Shown piece by piece: positions 24,997-36,300 of a stretch of DNA of 64,000 nucleotides (position 1 is the stretch's first letter; each line of letters begins with the position of its first letter). The notes beneath the pieces were generated by a model that worked only from the letters and a program-made list of their open reading frames with translations, had not been told where the DNA came from and made no database searches. Source of the stretch: Lumbricus terrestris (lineage: Eukaryota > Annelida > Clitellata > Crassiclitellata > Lumbricidae); contig OX457039.1 in NCBI GenBank assembly GCA_949752735.1, positions 49,108,055 through 49,172,054 on the forward strand, in the 5' to 3' direction. Made by a program: the position numbers and the translations under genes.

Positions 24997-27900
24997 AAGT
25001 GGTACCAGAAGTGGGGTTAGTGCAAACACTTCTGAGAGGGTACCTGCAGGTGAGTCTGGCCGGATCGAAGGCGATTCGGAGGCAGAAAGAGATGCGTATG
25101 GTGATTTCGGGCAGCCTGACCGTCGACCTCCTGTTGACTATGTTGGTGCTCGTCCAAAGGTTCGTTCACAAGGTTCTACTGGTAGATTTGTCACGCTCGA
25201 TGCGGTTGGTTCGGATGAGACAGATACGGTTGGTGGTCGTGAGCCGCGCACTTCTTCGGCCACGGGAGGCGAAGGGTGGCCTCACCCAGTTTCACAGTTC
25301 CCCGAGATTGGTGATGGAAGCCGATCGCGAATGTTCAATAATACAGTTATTTTTGGACCAGTTAAAGATACAAGACAGTTACCGTACCCCGGTGTTTCCG
25401 AAGATACGAGACCGGCGAATGTTGGTCGTGATATGTACGCAGGGCGAAGTCTCCGAGCTCAGCGCCCAGAGGCAGTAGAGAACGTTTCAGTGGGTGGTGA
25501 AGCGAGTCTCGAGCGTCGATCTCTTGCGAGAGACGCGGAAGAGTTCGATGTAAGGACCGAGATACGGTGGTTAAAAGAGAATATGGTTCGAATGTTGCAG
25601 AGGCTTGAAGAGAGGACGAAACCTGTGCAAACGTCTGGAACCGCGAGTCCCTTTGAGTACCAAGAGGCCCGTAGAGAGACGGTGCCGATGGAAGTATGGT
25701 CTCGCGTGCCAGGACCGCCGGAGGTCCGACGCTTGACCGAAAGTTACCGTGAACAAGAGGTCGCGAGGAGACCTGAACGAGTTCGTGAGTCTACGGTCCC
25801 TATTGACGTATGGCCTGCTGATAAAACAGAATACCGTGAATTACCGAGTGTGTCCCAGAAACCGGCAAAAGCCAGGGCACGGATAATGTCGTCAGACGAT
25901 GCATCTACCGAGGCTGATATTAATTATCGGAAGATGACACCTGACCGAAAAAAGGTAAGCCGGCAAGCTTACAAAGCGGGTGAACGGCCGCGTACGTTGA
26001 GATTTGACGACGTGGATGATAACAAAAAGGCAGCCGCGGTGGTGCCTAAGAGTACGAAGTTACGAGAGTCTGGTCGCCCCGTTCGTGAAGCAGTGGAGCA
26101 GAGACCGCGGCGGTCTGAGAGGCTAACCAAGAAGCCTGAGAAGGAGCCGTCGAGCGGAGAAGACAGTTCACCGATAAGGCCTATTGGTCGAACGTCTAAG
26201 AAAGCGACGGCGCTTGGGAGGAGCAAACCCAGCGGCCATCGCGGGAGTCCGAGTTCGGGAGATGACGACGACTCCGGTGACGACAGTGATCGCCCGCGAC
26301 GAGGTCATCGCAGGGTTGGAGTGCGACGGTTGCCTGTTGATGGTAAGAAAAGCACGACAGCGGCTGATCGTGGAATCCGTATCAAGTTAGAGAAATACGA
26401 TGGGAAGACAGCTATAGCCGCGTTCTTGGCTAAGTTCGAAGTGTGTGCACGGTGCAATAACTGGAGTGCTCAGGAAAGAGCCGACCAGTTGATGTGCGCA
26501 CTGACAGGTCCGGCGTCACAGTTGTTATGGGACATGGGTGCCCAGAAGGATGTTACATGGCAGTCGTTGGTAGAAGAACTAAAGGCCAGATACGGTTCCG
26601 AAGAGCAGACAAGATTGTATCGTGTGAAGCTTCGAGCTTACCGACAGAACCCAGGCGAGTCATTGAGTGCCGTGGTACAGGAGGTAAGACGCTTGATGGT
26701 CTTAGCCTACCCAGGACCCACGAATGAAGTTGTCGAGACGGTCGCTTGCGACGCGTTCATGGATGCGTTGACGAACCAGGAGTTGGCTCAGAAGGTGAGG
26801 GAACGAGAACCCGTTAACCTAGAGTCGGCTTACAAACACGCAGTCCGGTTAGAAGCGTACGGTCGTCCGGCCACGTCTGGAGTGGAGGTCGACCGGAGAC
26901 ATGGCAGATTGAAGACGACGAAAGAGGCCCCAGCGACGAGTGAACAGCAGAGTCGTCGCGTGGAGGATCTCGAGAGGAAGTTAGAAAATCTGACAAGAGA
27001 ACTGGGTCGGATGAACATGAGACAGGATTCTGGAGTACCGACAGGAAAACCGTTGCAGTACGACAGGTGGAATAATCCGGGAAGGGCACCGGAGGGGCCG
27101 TGGCGAGGCGAACGGCCGGCGTTTCAACGTCGCGACGTTCAGCCGGACCGCTGGCGAAACTCGGAGATCGAATGTTTCCGGTGTCGACGAAAAGGGCATG
27201 TGATCCGAGATTGTCCTCAGCCTGCGCCTGAGCGAAGAGATGACACGAAAGGCGCGGAGCCTGTGAAGAGCGAGTCTGCGAAGGAACCGTCACAAAACCG
27301 ACTGGTTTGCGGTAGCCGAATGGCTTACGTTGTTGCCCGCCTGGAGGGGACACGTCGAAACTGTCTCCTTGACTCTGGTAGTGAATTGTCCCTGGTTCCT
27401 CGGTCGTTTGTGTCACCTGGTAAAGTGACGTCGTCCAGTCAGCGGTTACTGGCTGCGAACGGTAGCGAAATTCGTGTCGACGGTGAAGCTACTTTGAGAC
27501 TTGGTATTGGTAAACAATCGTATGCCCTGCCTTGTCTGGTTACGGACCAAGTGACTGAGGTCATCTTGGGATTGTCATGGCTTGAAGGGAATCAGGCTCG
27601 TTGGGACTTCTCTGGTCGTTGCGTCTTTTTGGGCGACAGGAAGATCCCGTTAAAAGAATTGTCTACCGAACTTATGTGTCGTAGGGTTATCGTGCAAAGC
27701 GACATCATGGTTCCGGCTAGATGTGAATTGAACGTCCCGATGTCTGTGGTGTATCCCCATTTGCAAGCTGACACGGAAGCTTGGACGACTACGCCTACTG
27801 AAGTGTCCAGAGGCTTGGTGATTGGTCGAACTCTAGTGACAGGCAAAGAGTCGACGGTGTACATTCGAATGGTGAACGTTGGCGACAATGATGTGGTGGT

Positions 27901-30900
27901 TGGTAGCGGAACCGAGTGTCGGTTGGAGCGAGTGGAGTTACTCGGTAGCGCCAGCTCGTCTCTGGAAGCGTCGCGCCACAACGGGCGACCGCCGGCAAGA
28001 GTGTGTATGACGGCTAGTCAGTCGGTCGACCCGGAGGCCGAGACAGTCTTGAAGAGGTTGTGGGAAGAGGTTCCTGACACGGTGACGGTAGAAGAAAAAG
28101 TTCGGTTACGTGAGCTCATCTTGAGATATCGGAACACGTTTTCTCTTGATGACAAGGACCTGGGTTTTACGTCAGTGATTCAGCACGAGATTGACACACA
28201 GCAAGAAAGGCCTGTTCGTCAGACACTGAGACGTCAGCCCCTTGCGATGATACCTGAAATCGACCGCCAGGTTGAAGACATGTTGACCCAAGGAATTATC
28301 GAGCCCTCCATGTCGGAGTGGGCGTCGAATGTCGTGATGGTGAAGAAAAAGGACGGGAGCATGCGCTTTTGCATCGACTACCGCCAGTTGAATTTGAAGA
28401 CCCGGAAAGACGCGCACCCGTTGCCGTTGATCCGCGAGAGTCTGGATACTCTCGGTGGTGCCCGTTGGTACAGTACGTTCGATCTCAGGGCAGGTTATCA
28501 CCAGATGGCCTTGCATCCTCGAGATAAGCATAAGACTGGGTTTATTACAAGAAGAGGTAGCTTCCAATTCAAGGTTCTGCCCTTCGGTCTCTGTAACAGT
28601 CCCGCCTCGTTTTGTCGACTCATGAACCTGGTGTTGACTGGTCTCAATTACGATATCTGTTTGGTCTACCTAGACGATATCATCGTGTTTTCCCGTGACG
28701 TCGAAACTCACATGAAACGTTTAGAGATGGTGTTTAAGAGGTTGCAGGAATACAATCTTAAACTGAAACCGTCTAAGTGCCACTTGATGCAGCAAGAGGT
28801 ACTGTTCCTTGGTCATATCCTCAGCGAGGAAGGTGTCGCGACGGACCCGAGTAAAATCAGGGCCGTCGAGGACTGGAGCGTTCCGAAGAACCTGCGTGAA
28901 GTACGATCCTTCATCGGTTTGTGCTCCTATTATCGTCGATTCATTCATGACTTTGCGGTAGTAGCGCAGCCTTTGCACGTGTTGACTCGAAAGAATGTCC
29001 CGTTCCGATGGTCTGAAGAGTGCCAGACCGCATTTGTGGAGTTGAAGCGGAGATTGGTGTCGTCTCCAATTCTGGCGTTACCTGAAGACGAGGGTCAGTA
29101 TATCCTAGATACAGATGCTTCTGCCTACGCGATAGGCGCGGTCTTGTCTCAAGTACAAGATGGTGAAGAGCGAGTGATCTGTTATGCTAGTCGGTTACTG
29201 TCTACGGCTGAGCGTAACTACAATGTGACACGTAGGGAGTTATTGGTCGTGATCTACTTTTTGAAAGAGTTCCGCCAGTACTTGCTTGGTAAGAAATTCT
29301 GTCTTCGAACAGACCATTCCGCGTTGCAATGGCTACGGAGAACTCCGGAACCCATTGGGCAACAGGCCCGTTGGCTCGAAACGATAGAGGAGTTTGACTT
29401 CGAGATCGTTCATCGTGCTGGTACAAAACACGGTAACGCGGACGCGATGTCTAGAGGTCCAATGGGAGCAGGGCCTGAAACTGAAGAAGCTGCGGAAGAG
29501 AGCGCAGCGTGGATCTGTCCCGTCGCCGAGGCAAGGCCTGTTGCGGCCGCACCTGGTGAAGACGTGTGTCCGGTTACCGATTGGACAACGGAGTCGTTAC
29601 GTAAGGCACAGTTAGCCGATCGACAAATTGGTCCCGTCTTGGCGTGGAAGGAAGCAGGCCATCGGCCGACCGAGCAAGAGCGGATGTCGTTGAGTGGGGA
29701 GGCGAAGACAGTGTTGAGTCAGTGGGATTTACTGGAAGTTCGTCAAGGCGTTCTTTTCAGGCAGTGGATCCGAGGGACTACTGGTCAGACAGAAAGACAC
29801 CAGTTGGTTGTGCCCGTCGTGCTCCGGCATGAAATGTTTAAGCTAACGCACGGTAGCTTTGGTGGTGGACATTTCGGGATACGTAAGAGTCTAGAGAAGT
29901 TACGCCGAAGAGCGTACTGGCCGGCGTGGAAAGATGATGTGCGACGTTGGGGCGAACGATGTGATGTGTGTGCCCGGTATCGGCGTGAGAAGCCGCCGAG
30001 GCAAGGTTGTTTACAGTGTCCCGTGACTGGTGAACCTATGGAGCGGTTGGGGATCGACATTACCGGTCCTCATCCCGTCTCGAATAACCGGAATAAGTAC
30101 ATTTTGACCGCGATCGATTATTTCTCTAGGTGGGCGGAAGCTCTGCCTATTAGAAATCAAGATGCTGCGACAATCGCTGAAACCTTGATGAACCACGTGT
30201 TCTCCCGTTTCGGAATGCCGCGACAGATTTTGACAGACCAAGGTCCCTGTTTTGAATCAGAATTGTTTCAGGAGTTATGTAAACGGATGGAAATTGACAA
30301 GGTGCGTACGACACCGTATCATCCGTCTGGTAACGGTATGATTGAGCGTTTCCACCGGACTCTGAACTCGTTGCTTGGTAAAGTTGTGTCCGAATGTCAG
30401 AAGGATTGGGACGTCCATCTTCCGTATGTGATGGCGGCGTACCGATCTACTGAGCATGAGGCCACGCAGCGGACTCCTAATTTCCTGTTTCTTGGTCGTG
30501 AAAACCATGCGCCGTTAGATTTGATTCTTGCCCAATTTGCTGATCTCGATCGTCCGTCCTACCCTGACGTCGAAGATTATGCCGCGAAGCAGAGGGAAAA
30601 GATGGAATTTGCGTATTCGTTGGTACGGACTCAGCTGGGACGAGTCGCCGAGCGCCGGAAGAAGGCGTACGACTTGCGAGTGAAACCGGTCAAGTTTCCT
30701 CAGGGTACGTGGGTGTACTATTACTATCCGCAACGCCGAGGCGGTAGTAAGGTCAAATGGAATAAGGTTTACACGGGACCGTTCCTTGTAGTACAGGTAA
30801 TCAGCCCTGTCTTGTATCGAATTCAACGAAGCGCTCGAGCAAATGCACTAGTTGTGCATGTGGACAAACTAAAAGTGTTCTACGGGAACCCTCCTAAGAG

Positions 30901-31087
30901 CTGGTTGCCTGGTGTAGACACAGAGACTGTGATTAACGAGGAAGGTCTAGACAGTTCGTCCCAAGGTGGCCACACCGACGACGAGACTGTAGAAGAGATA
31001 GCGGCCCCATCCGCTCCGGAACTGGACAGCGCCGAAAGTCCCCGTCGGCGTAGTACGCGTTATCCTCGCAGGGTAAGCGTGCGGTGA
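24560..31087 (+). CDS. gag-pol: Gag-Pol polyprotein of Ty3/gypsy retrotransposon
   Basis: One uninterrupted frame gives 2175 residues from the first ATG; it is also open upstream to 24464, where no ATG is present. Order: a basic, charged N-terminal part whose first 145 or so residues lie in the 5' LTR; a retrotransposon Gag region (about 605-760); a CCHC zinc knuckle (C872, C875, H880, C885); an aspartic protease (DSG, 938-940); reverse transcriptase with YLDD (1370-1373); RNase H (D1517, D1519 region); integrase with an HHCC finger (from H1764) and the triad D1833, D1893, E1929 in D(35)E spacing; and a C-terminal GPF-type module. All catalytic residues seen are intact. Gag and Pol are fused with no frameshift, so cleavage must separate them. 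Start choice is uncertain because the upstream leader is long. Confidence 0.95.
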   Translation: MPVSLLRIGLNPLEWNWFRYLWPTGCQTQVMPLGSEGASTVRCYMVRKREDRVGKKAKAVAVKGSSKRGSAARGKVDPVLSIGHPGAQVVTSPVTADGADVDSDATEIYSQFRASLLRQSSPVVTEMLDWPKYDLRGRDERGVPPQSGTRSGVSANTSERVPAGESGRIEGDSEAERDAYGDFGQPDRRPPVDYVGARPKVRSQGSTGRFVTLDAVGSDETDTVGGREPRTSSATGGEGWPHPVSQFPEIGDGSRSRMFNNTVIFGPVKDTRQLPYPGVSEDTRPANVGRDMYAGRSLRAQRPEAVENVSVGGEASLERRSLARDAEEFDVRTEIRWLKENMVRMLQRLEERTKPVQTSGTASPFEYQEARRETVPMEVWSRVPGPPEVRRLTESYREQEVARRPERVRESTVPIDVWPADKTEYRELPSVSQKPAKARARIMSSDDASTEADINYRKMTPDRKKVSRQAYKAGERPRTLRFDDVDDNKKAAAVVPKSTKLRESGRPVREAVEQRPRRSERLTKKPEKEPSSGEDSSPIRPIGRTSKKATALGRSKPSGHRGSPSSGDDDDSGDDSDRPRRGHRRVGVRRLPVDGKKSTTAADRGIRIKLEKYDGKTAIAAFLAKFEVCARCNNWSAQERADQLMCALTGPASQLLWDMGAQKDVTWQSLVEELKARYGSEEQTRLYRVKLRAYRQNPGESLSAVVQEVRRLMVLAYPGPTNEVVETVACDAFMDALTNQELAQKVREREPVNLESAYKHAVRLEAYGRPATSGVEVDRRHGRLKTTKEAPATSEQQSRRVEDLERKLENLTRELGRMNMRQDSGVPTGKPLQYDRWNNPGRAPEGPWRGERPAFQRRDVQPDRWRNSEIECFRCRRKGHVIRDCPQPAPERRDDTKGAEPVKSESAKEPSQNRLVCGSRMAYVVARLEGTRRNCLLDSGSELSLVPRSFVSPGKVTSSSQRLLAANGSEIRVDGEATLRLGIGKQSYALPCLVTDQVTEVILGLSWLEGNQARWDFSGRCVFLGDRKIPLKELSTELMCRRVIVQSDIMVPARCELNVPMSVVYPHLQADTEAWTTTPTEVSRGLVIGRTLVTGKESTVYIRMVNVGDNDVVVGSGTECRLERVELLGSASSSLEASRHNGRPPARVCMTASQSVDPEAETVLKRLWEEVPDTVTVEEKVRLRELILRYRNTFSLDDKDLGFTSVIQHEIDTQQERPVRQTLRRQPLAMIPEIDRQVEDMLTQGIIEPSMSEWASNVVMVKKKDGSMRFCIDYRQLNLKTRKDAHPLPLIRESLDTLGGARWYSTFDLRAGYHQMALHPRDKHKTGFITRRGSFQFKVLPFGLCNSPASFCRLMNLVLTGLNYDICLVYLDDIIVFSRDVETHMKRLEMVFKRLQEYNLKLKPSKCHLMQQEVLFLGHILSEEGVATDPSKIRAVEDWSVPKNLREVRSFIGLCSYYRRFIHDFAVVAQPLHVLTRKNVPFRWSEECQTAFVELKRRLVSSPILALPEDEGQYILDTDASAYAIGAVLSQVQDGEERVICYASRLLSTAERNYNVTRRELLVVIYFLKEFRQYLLGKKFCLRTDHSALQWLRRTPEPIGQQARWLETIEEFDFEIVHRAGTKHGNADAMSRGPMGAGPETEEAAEESAAWICPVAEARPVAAAPGEDVCPVTDWTTESLRKAQLADRQIGPVLAWKEAGHRPTEQERMSLSGEAKTVLSQWDLLEVRQGVLFRQWIRGTTGQTERHQLVVPVVLRHEMFKLTHGSFGGGHFGIRKSLEKLRRRAYWPAWKDDVRRWGERCDVCARYRREKPPRQGCLQCPVTGEPMERLGIDITGPHPVSNNRNKYILTAIDYFSRWAEALPIRNQDAATIAETLMNHVFSRFGMPRQILTDQGPCFESELFQELCKRMEIDKVRTTPYHPSGNGMIERFHRTLNSLLGKVVSECQKDWDVHLPYVMAAYRSTEHEATQRTPNFLFLGRENHAPLDLILAQFADLDRPSYPDVEDYAAKQREKMEFAYSLVRTQLGRVAERRKKAYDLRVKPVKFPQGTWVYYYYPQRRGGSKVKWNKVYTGPFLVVQVISPVLYRIQRSARANALVVHVDKLKVFYGNPPKSWLPGVDTETVINEEGLDSSSQGGHTDDETVEEIAAPSAPELDSAESPRRRSTRYPRRVSVR
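25000..25018 (+). promoter_or_regulatory. Primer binding site, tRNA-Leu (UAA) type
   Basis: TGGTACCAGAAGTGGGGTT starts three bases after the LTR's terminal CA. Its complement reads AACCCCACTTCTGGTACCA. From general knowledge of animal tRNA-Leu(UAA), which ends ACCCCACTCCTGGTA plus CCA, that is a near-exact primer 3' end. It lies inside the Gag-Pol frame and is translated if that frame is used from the LTR. Confidence 0.85.
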
Positions 31088-33343
31088 AGCCGTAGGCTTT
31101 TGGTGAGCCTGCCGCTTAATTGCGGTGGATTTGAGAAATGTGAGTGCCTCGGTTACTTTTTGATGATATCCTTTTTTCGTTCTGGCAACAAGTGTGGGCC
31201 AGGTGGTGCGAGAGACGCGAACTGGGTCTCTACACCGCTTAATTGCGGTGGTTTTGAATCTGTCGGTGGACAGCGTACTTGGTTTCCTTTTGATAACATC
31301 TTTTCAGTTATACGCCTGTCATTTCAGTGGTACACAGAAGATGAGAGATGCGCTCTCGGCGTTTCTTATCTTCGCGTAATGGCGATGGTTTCCTGAGACT
31401 GGTGAAGTTTCGTTGAGTTCTTTTGAATCTGCTGACCGCTGATCACGGTGGGACTTTCAGTGCGGTTTGCCTGAAGACTCAAAGTCTGAGTCACTTTACG
31501 TTTTGATCACCTGTTTCTTTTAATGGTAGGTGAGGGGATGGACGGACATCCCAGGTGAAGAGATAGTGTGGCGACTTTTCTCTTCTTAAGGTCCCCTAGC
31601 CTACGGGTTAGGTGGAGCCTAGGTCTCGAGACAGAGGGGCATCTGAGGTTGGTAGTCTAGGAGGCGAGGCTAGCTACCAGTAGAGTGAGTGGAATTCTCG
31701 CACCGTAAATGCCAGGTAGTGCTTGGGGAGAATGTCCGGTGGTAGTTGGGATCGTCTTGCACCTGCCTAGCTGACGGACGTAGGTAACGTCGGGCGGGGT
31801 CTTAAGTCAAGCTTTCCTGTGTGTGGAGGTCTTGCGCCGTAAATGCCGTCATCTGCGTTGGATGTCAGTGCTTGGTAGCGGATTCTCGGTAGGTCGCGGA
31901 TTGGAGTAATCGTCCGTGTACCTGGAGTTTTGGTGAGCACTCTATAACTGTCTTTACGGTTCCTTGCACTCTAATCGGACCCAGGTTGAAGTGCTTCTGT
32001 TGCGTATGAAATCTCTGATCCTGAAGCCGGCGCATAGCGTCGATGAACGGCACGGAAAGATACAGTGGACACAGATCGTTGGTTCGCGTAATGCGAAGAT
32101 TATTGATATCGTCGGGTCGACGATAGTTATGTTTCTTTTGATGAATCGTATATAAAACGCGACACTGCTTAGCGTTTCAAGGGGCAATTTACGTTCGAAT
32201 TACTGGTAACGAACCGTGGACTCACTGCTAACTGTTGTAGGTTCGATCCTGTTTTTCTTGGTTGGCCTATGTATTCGTGTTAGGTCCTACGCGAGTACGA
32301 CTGTACGTTCCTTTTGAAGTTAACGGAAACCCCACTTCGGGTCTCGACGCCTCGACAACGTCCTGATCCATAGATTTGAGGGAGAACGTGCAGCGGTTCG
32401 TACGGTGATGGTAACCCCACTTCTGATCCTGGCGGCTCCCAGCGCCTTGATCGCTAGTTGGCGAGAGAAACGAAGAGAGGAATTGACGGTGAAAACGGAG
32501 TACTCCACTTCTGGTCTCGGCGTCTCGTCAACGCTTTGACCGCGTAGAGGTGTGGGGAACGAGGTGGACTTGACGGTGAATGAGTGTGAACGTAATAACC
32601 CCACTTCTGACTCTGGTAGCTCGCAGCACCTCGGTCGATAGATTTGGTGGTCGTGTGAATTTGGTAGTGCAGACCCTACCGCGAGGAAAGAGTCGTTGAA
32701 ACGACGTGAGTGAAAGGATACCCCACTTCTGACTCTGGCGGCTCGCAGCGCCTTGGTCGCGTAGGAGTTGGTGGTAGTGGAACGTTGGTAAACATGGCCC
32801 CACTTCTGATCTCGGCGCCTCGACAACGCCTTGATCACATAGATTTGGGTGAGCCAGACGTTTGGTAGCGCAGAACCTACCGGTGAGAGAGCACTGTAGT
32901 ACCGTTAAGAGTGGACTCCTTGGTGGAGCTGGTATAAGTACTCTAAGGGAACTCGACTTTTGGGTGTTGGACAAACTCCTTAAGTAGAGCCCTGCGTGAG
33001 ATTGTTTCGTGTTTCGTGTTACAGGTGAAGCCGTGGTAACGAGAGCGACTGGAGCTCGAGAAATGACTGTGGTGACGAGAAAAGCGAATTTGCGGATACG
33101 ATGGGCGAGAAACAGCGAGTACACACGCTGAGAACAACGCCTACATCGAATTACATTGCATAACATTGTGAAATTTTGGATGATGTTATGTATTTGTATG
33201 TGACTGTTACCTTGATCGGGGGACAGCGTGTTAGTGTTTTCCTCCGAGGGGCTTAAATCTAGGTAGATAAGTCCCGGGGACGGGAGGGTAAATATCTCGT
33301 GAAGAGATCGTAGATTAGTTGACCCCGATGCTCCGCATCAGCC
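31088..33343 (+). other. 3' non-coding region of the gypsy element, repeat-rich
   Basis: About 2.26 kb with no substantial plus-strand frame. It contains a pair of GCTTAATTGCGGTGG blocks (31114, 31237) with similar following sequence, a pair of CCGTAAATGCC...GTGCTTGG blocks (31705, 31832), and the six-copy array at 32328-32840. No env-like gene is visible. The density of degenerate repeats suggests an RNA-level role such as packaging, export or priming, but that is inference. Confidence 0.7.
32328..32840 (+). repeat. Six degenerate repeats carrying PBS-complementary motifs
   Basis: A unit starting (A)ACCCCACTTCTG occurs at 32328, 32413, 32501, 32597, 32719 and 32797 (spacing 78-122 bp). A second motif of the form CARCGCCTTGRTCGC follows 27-28 bases downstream of each start (32356, 32440, 32529, 32624, 32746, 32824). 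The first motif is the reverse complement of the primer binding site core CAGAAGTGGGGT. A weaker seventh copy may lie at about 32950. Confidence 0.85.
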
Positions 33344-33357
33344 GGAGAGGAGGAGAG
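33344..33357 (+). promoter_or_regulatory. Polypurine tract
   Basis: GGAGAGGAGGAGAG directly abuts the 3' LTR start at 33358. It is the expected RNase H-resistant primer for plus-strand DNA synthesis. Confidence 0.9.
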
Positions 33358-36300
33358 TGTGGCGTTTCAGCCACAAGACGATAAACTCCGAACGGCTGCC
33401 TTGTCAAACTGAAGCTGGATACAAGGCCGGAGCGACGGTTACGCTCTTAAAGCAGCCAAACCGTCTAGTTAGAATCAATAATAGGTAAGGCGTAATTCCC
33501 CTAGCAGAAAGGCGCTACAGAAACACACGCAATTAGAGCGCGACCGACAAGTCAGAGTCTGCAGAACGTTGCTGGAAGCAGACGAGATTGACGGCGAGGC
33601 ATAACACAGCCAAACCGCATCTCAAACGCGTGTACGAGTAGGGCTAATCTTAGTTTTAATTCCATAATTAATTCTAGGTAGGTCCAGTAACTTTAATTTA
33701 GGGCGTAAGTTACGGAGAAGTCGTTTGGGAAGCGACAGAAAGAAACCTGGTGACGATCGGACAAGAAATGGATTTTTGGCGAATTAATAACGGTTTTTCT
33801 ATACGGAAGACCGATTATTTAGTTTAAGCCAAACCATAGCGTGCAGACAGCGATATTCCGGTGGAATAAAGCCTGCCACACGATGTTCTGCTACTAGTGT
33901 AGAGTGGTGGCGATCACTCTATGGGCAATGAATATTAACTCTGTTCGTTTCATTGCTCTCCACGCAGTCCCGGCACATTGAATTGACATTGCTACGTTGG
34001 TTTGTTGGTGTCCGAACGCTTTCTGGTGAATTTGACGAGAAATATTGTATCCGAATCGAATTCGCACACGCGAAGGTTGAACGTTACCTGCGGTGACGAT
34101 CGAACGGCGGCCGACTGGGCATCGCCCCGCTTCGACGCACCAGGGAGAGTTGGTGGTGGCTCATCCCGTCTTACTTGCAACTGTCTCCTGGCATTTGGTG
34201 CCGTGTTGAAAATCAGACCCGCTGAGTGCTTGCAGCGTTAAAGAAACCAGTGTTACCTCGGCGGCCCGCGTCGGTTAATCTGCACGGCCGGCCAAGGCGA
34301 GCGCGCAACCGTCGATAAGCGGTAAGGCCTCGTCCGAGAAACTGAATATACCTGCTAGGGATTGCCCACAGGTTGATACAATATACTTACGTTTCGCATA
34401 CAGTATTCAAATACCTAATACGAAAGAGTGAAGCTGTCCGAGGGAGTAGCGAAAGTGCGTTGCTGTTCTGTTCGCGTGCTATCCAAGCGGTCGCCCGGAC
34501 GAAGTAGTTGCGCATTGAATAACTTTGTCACCTGTGGTCCGATTCCTTCGAGGCCGGGGGCAAAATCCTCCGTCTGGTCCGGGTGGTCGTGAATATACCG
34601 AGAGTTGGTTACTGAGAGTTCCTGGAGAAGTGGTAGAAGCCGGTGCAGTTTTCCACCAGCTGGAAAAGAGCGATACCCTATTGTGCGGGTAGTAGTAGTA
34701 GTACGGTTTTTGTCCGCGATAGCCGCGCAACGGGCTTTCGCTCTACGGGCAACTCCGTCAGTTGTGGTCCAATCGTTTCGAACTAAGCGACAATCTCGTT
34801 CATCTCGACGAGTAGAAGACTTTTCCTGTTGAGGATTCGTCTGTATCTGTTACGGTTCCGGCGGTATAGTCTAGAGGCAACGCCTCGTGCGTGAAAAGGA
34901 CTTAGCCGACGCGAAACATCGCTAGGTCGGTGACGGCCGCCAACAAAAGTGTCAGCGTGAATAACTTTGTATCCTGTGGTCCAATCGCTTCGATCCAAGC
35001 GACAACCTCGTTCATCTTGACGAGTAGAAGACTTTTCCTGTTGAGAGTGTGTCAGTATCTGTTACGGTTTCGGCTGTATAGTCTGGAAGAAGCGCCTCGC
35101 GCGTGAAGTGGACTTAGCCGATTTCTTGATCTTTCGCCTGACGCCGCGAAGGCCGACAGCGAACGACCCGGTTTACGGGAAAACTTTGTCAATCGTTACC
35201 TGATCCTTACAATCTTGGTGTCAGATTGTGCGTCTCGTTGAGTGGGACCAGTCAGTCGGAAGAGAGTTAAGCGATATCTGGAAGGGTTTCGACGGTAGGA
35301 GCTCGCGAAGAGTTTCCCCCGGTCTTTTCCCGTAGAGTTCGGTTACGCGGCGCCGCGGTCAAGCAGCGACCGCCGCCGACAGGTCTGTGTGGGCAACGCG
35401 CAGTGCCCTAGGTCTGCGAGTGTATTACGATATTCTTTGACTACCGAATATCTTTCCTTTCACCTCTGGTCTTTGAATCGGCTAGTAGTAGAGCCTGTCG
35501 ATACGATCGCTTGGCTATATCAGCCGCCGTTGATCAGCGTTGGTTGAAGTCCAAGGTAGATACCGGCCACGATTGGTCGGGTGAGTGTAACTTTGTGAGT
35601 TGTTGTGCGAATAACGAAAAGTTGGTGTCATATTGCTCAGTAAATCAAGCGCTCTCTAGCTACATCGAGAGCCAGTGACCTGTGTCAGTGATTCGAGTTC
35701 GCGTCGGAAGCGTCTTACGGTTGCCACCGGCGTTTCCCCCGAACAGCGACAGACCGTAAGCGTAGCGGTCGAGAACGTGTATCTTTGGCAGTTGTATTCC
35801 GACTTGTACGATCAGGGTGTTGATCTACTCAACACACCCAGTGTAATATCTCTGTAACGTCTGTTGGTGAACATCGTGTGTGTAGCAAACGGTGAAAGCT
35901 TGTCTTCACCGAGAAGCGCATTTCCGCGACTAAGGGAAATCGCGTACGCATTGTCTAGGAGAACTCAGCTGGCCTAGACAGCTCCCTTTAATTGCATCAG
36001 TTACCGGTTCGTTACCCTAAGTTAATTTAGTTAAGGAAGTGTATACCCCTTAGCTAATTTTTAAGCCCCCAATACGGGAGCGATGCTGGTCTGTTGACAG
36101 TGACCACGAGCCAGAAGCGAAACAAAAGTCAGTTACCGTTGACGCCTGTTGCGGCGGCTTACGTGAAGTAAAGAGTCGACCGTACGCATTTCCCTCGGAT
36201 CGCGTACGGGAAGCTCAGTGATAGAGAGTCGCGCGCGCTTGGCAACCGCCGCGTCTTCCGGCTATTTTGATCTCGGCGTGTTCGGCCGTTGTACAAGTTA

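Noticed and set aside
31088..33343. Envelope-like gene after pol
   Set aside because: Plus-strand frames are short and the minus-strand 212-codon frame overlaps the repeat array. No signal peptide or membrane helix was evident.
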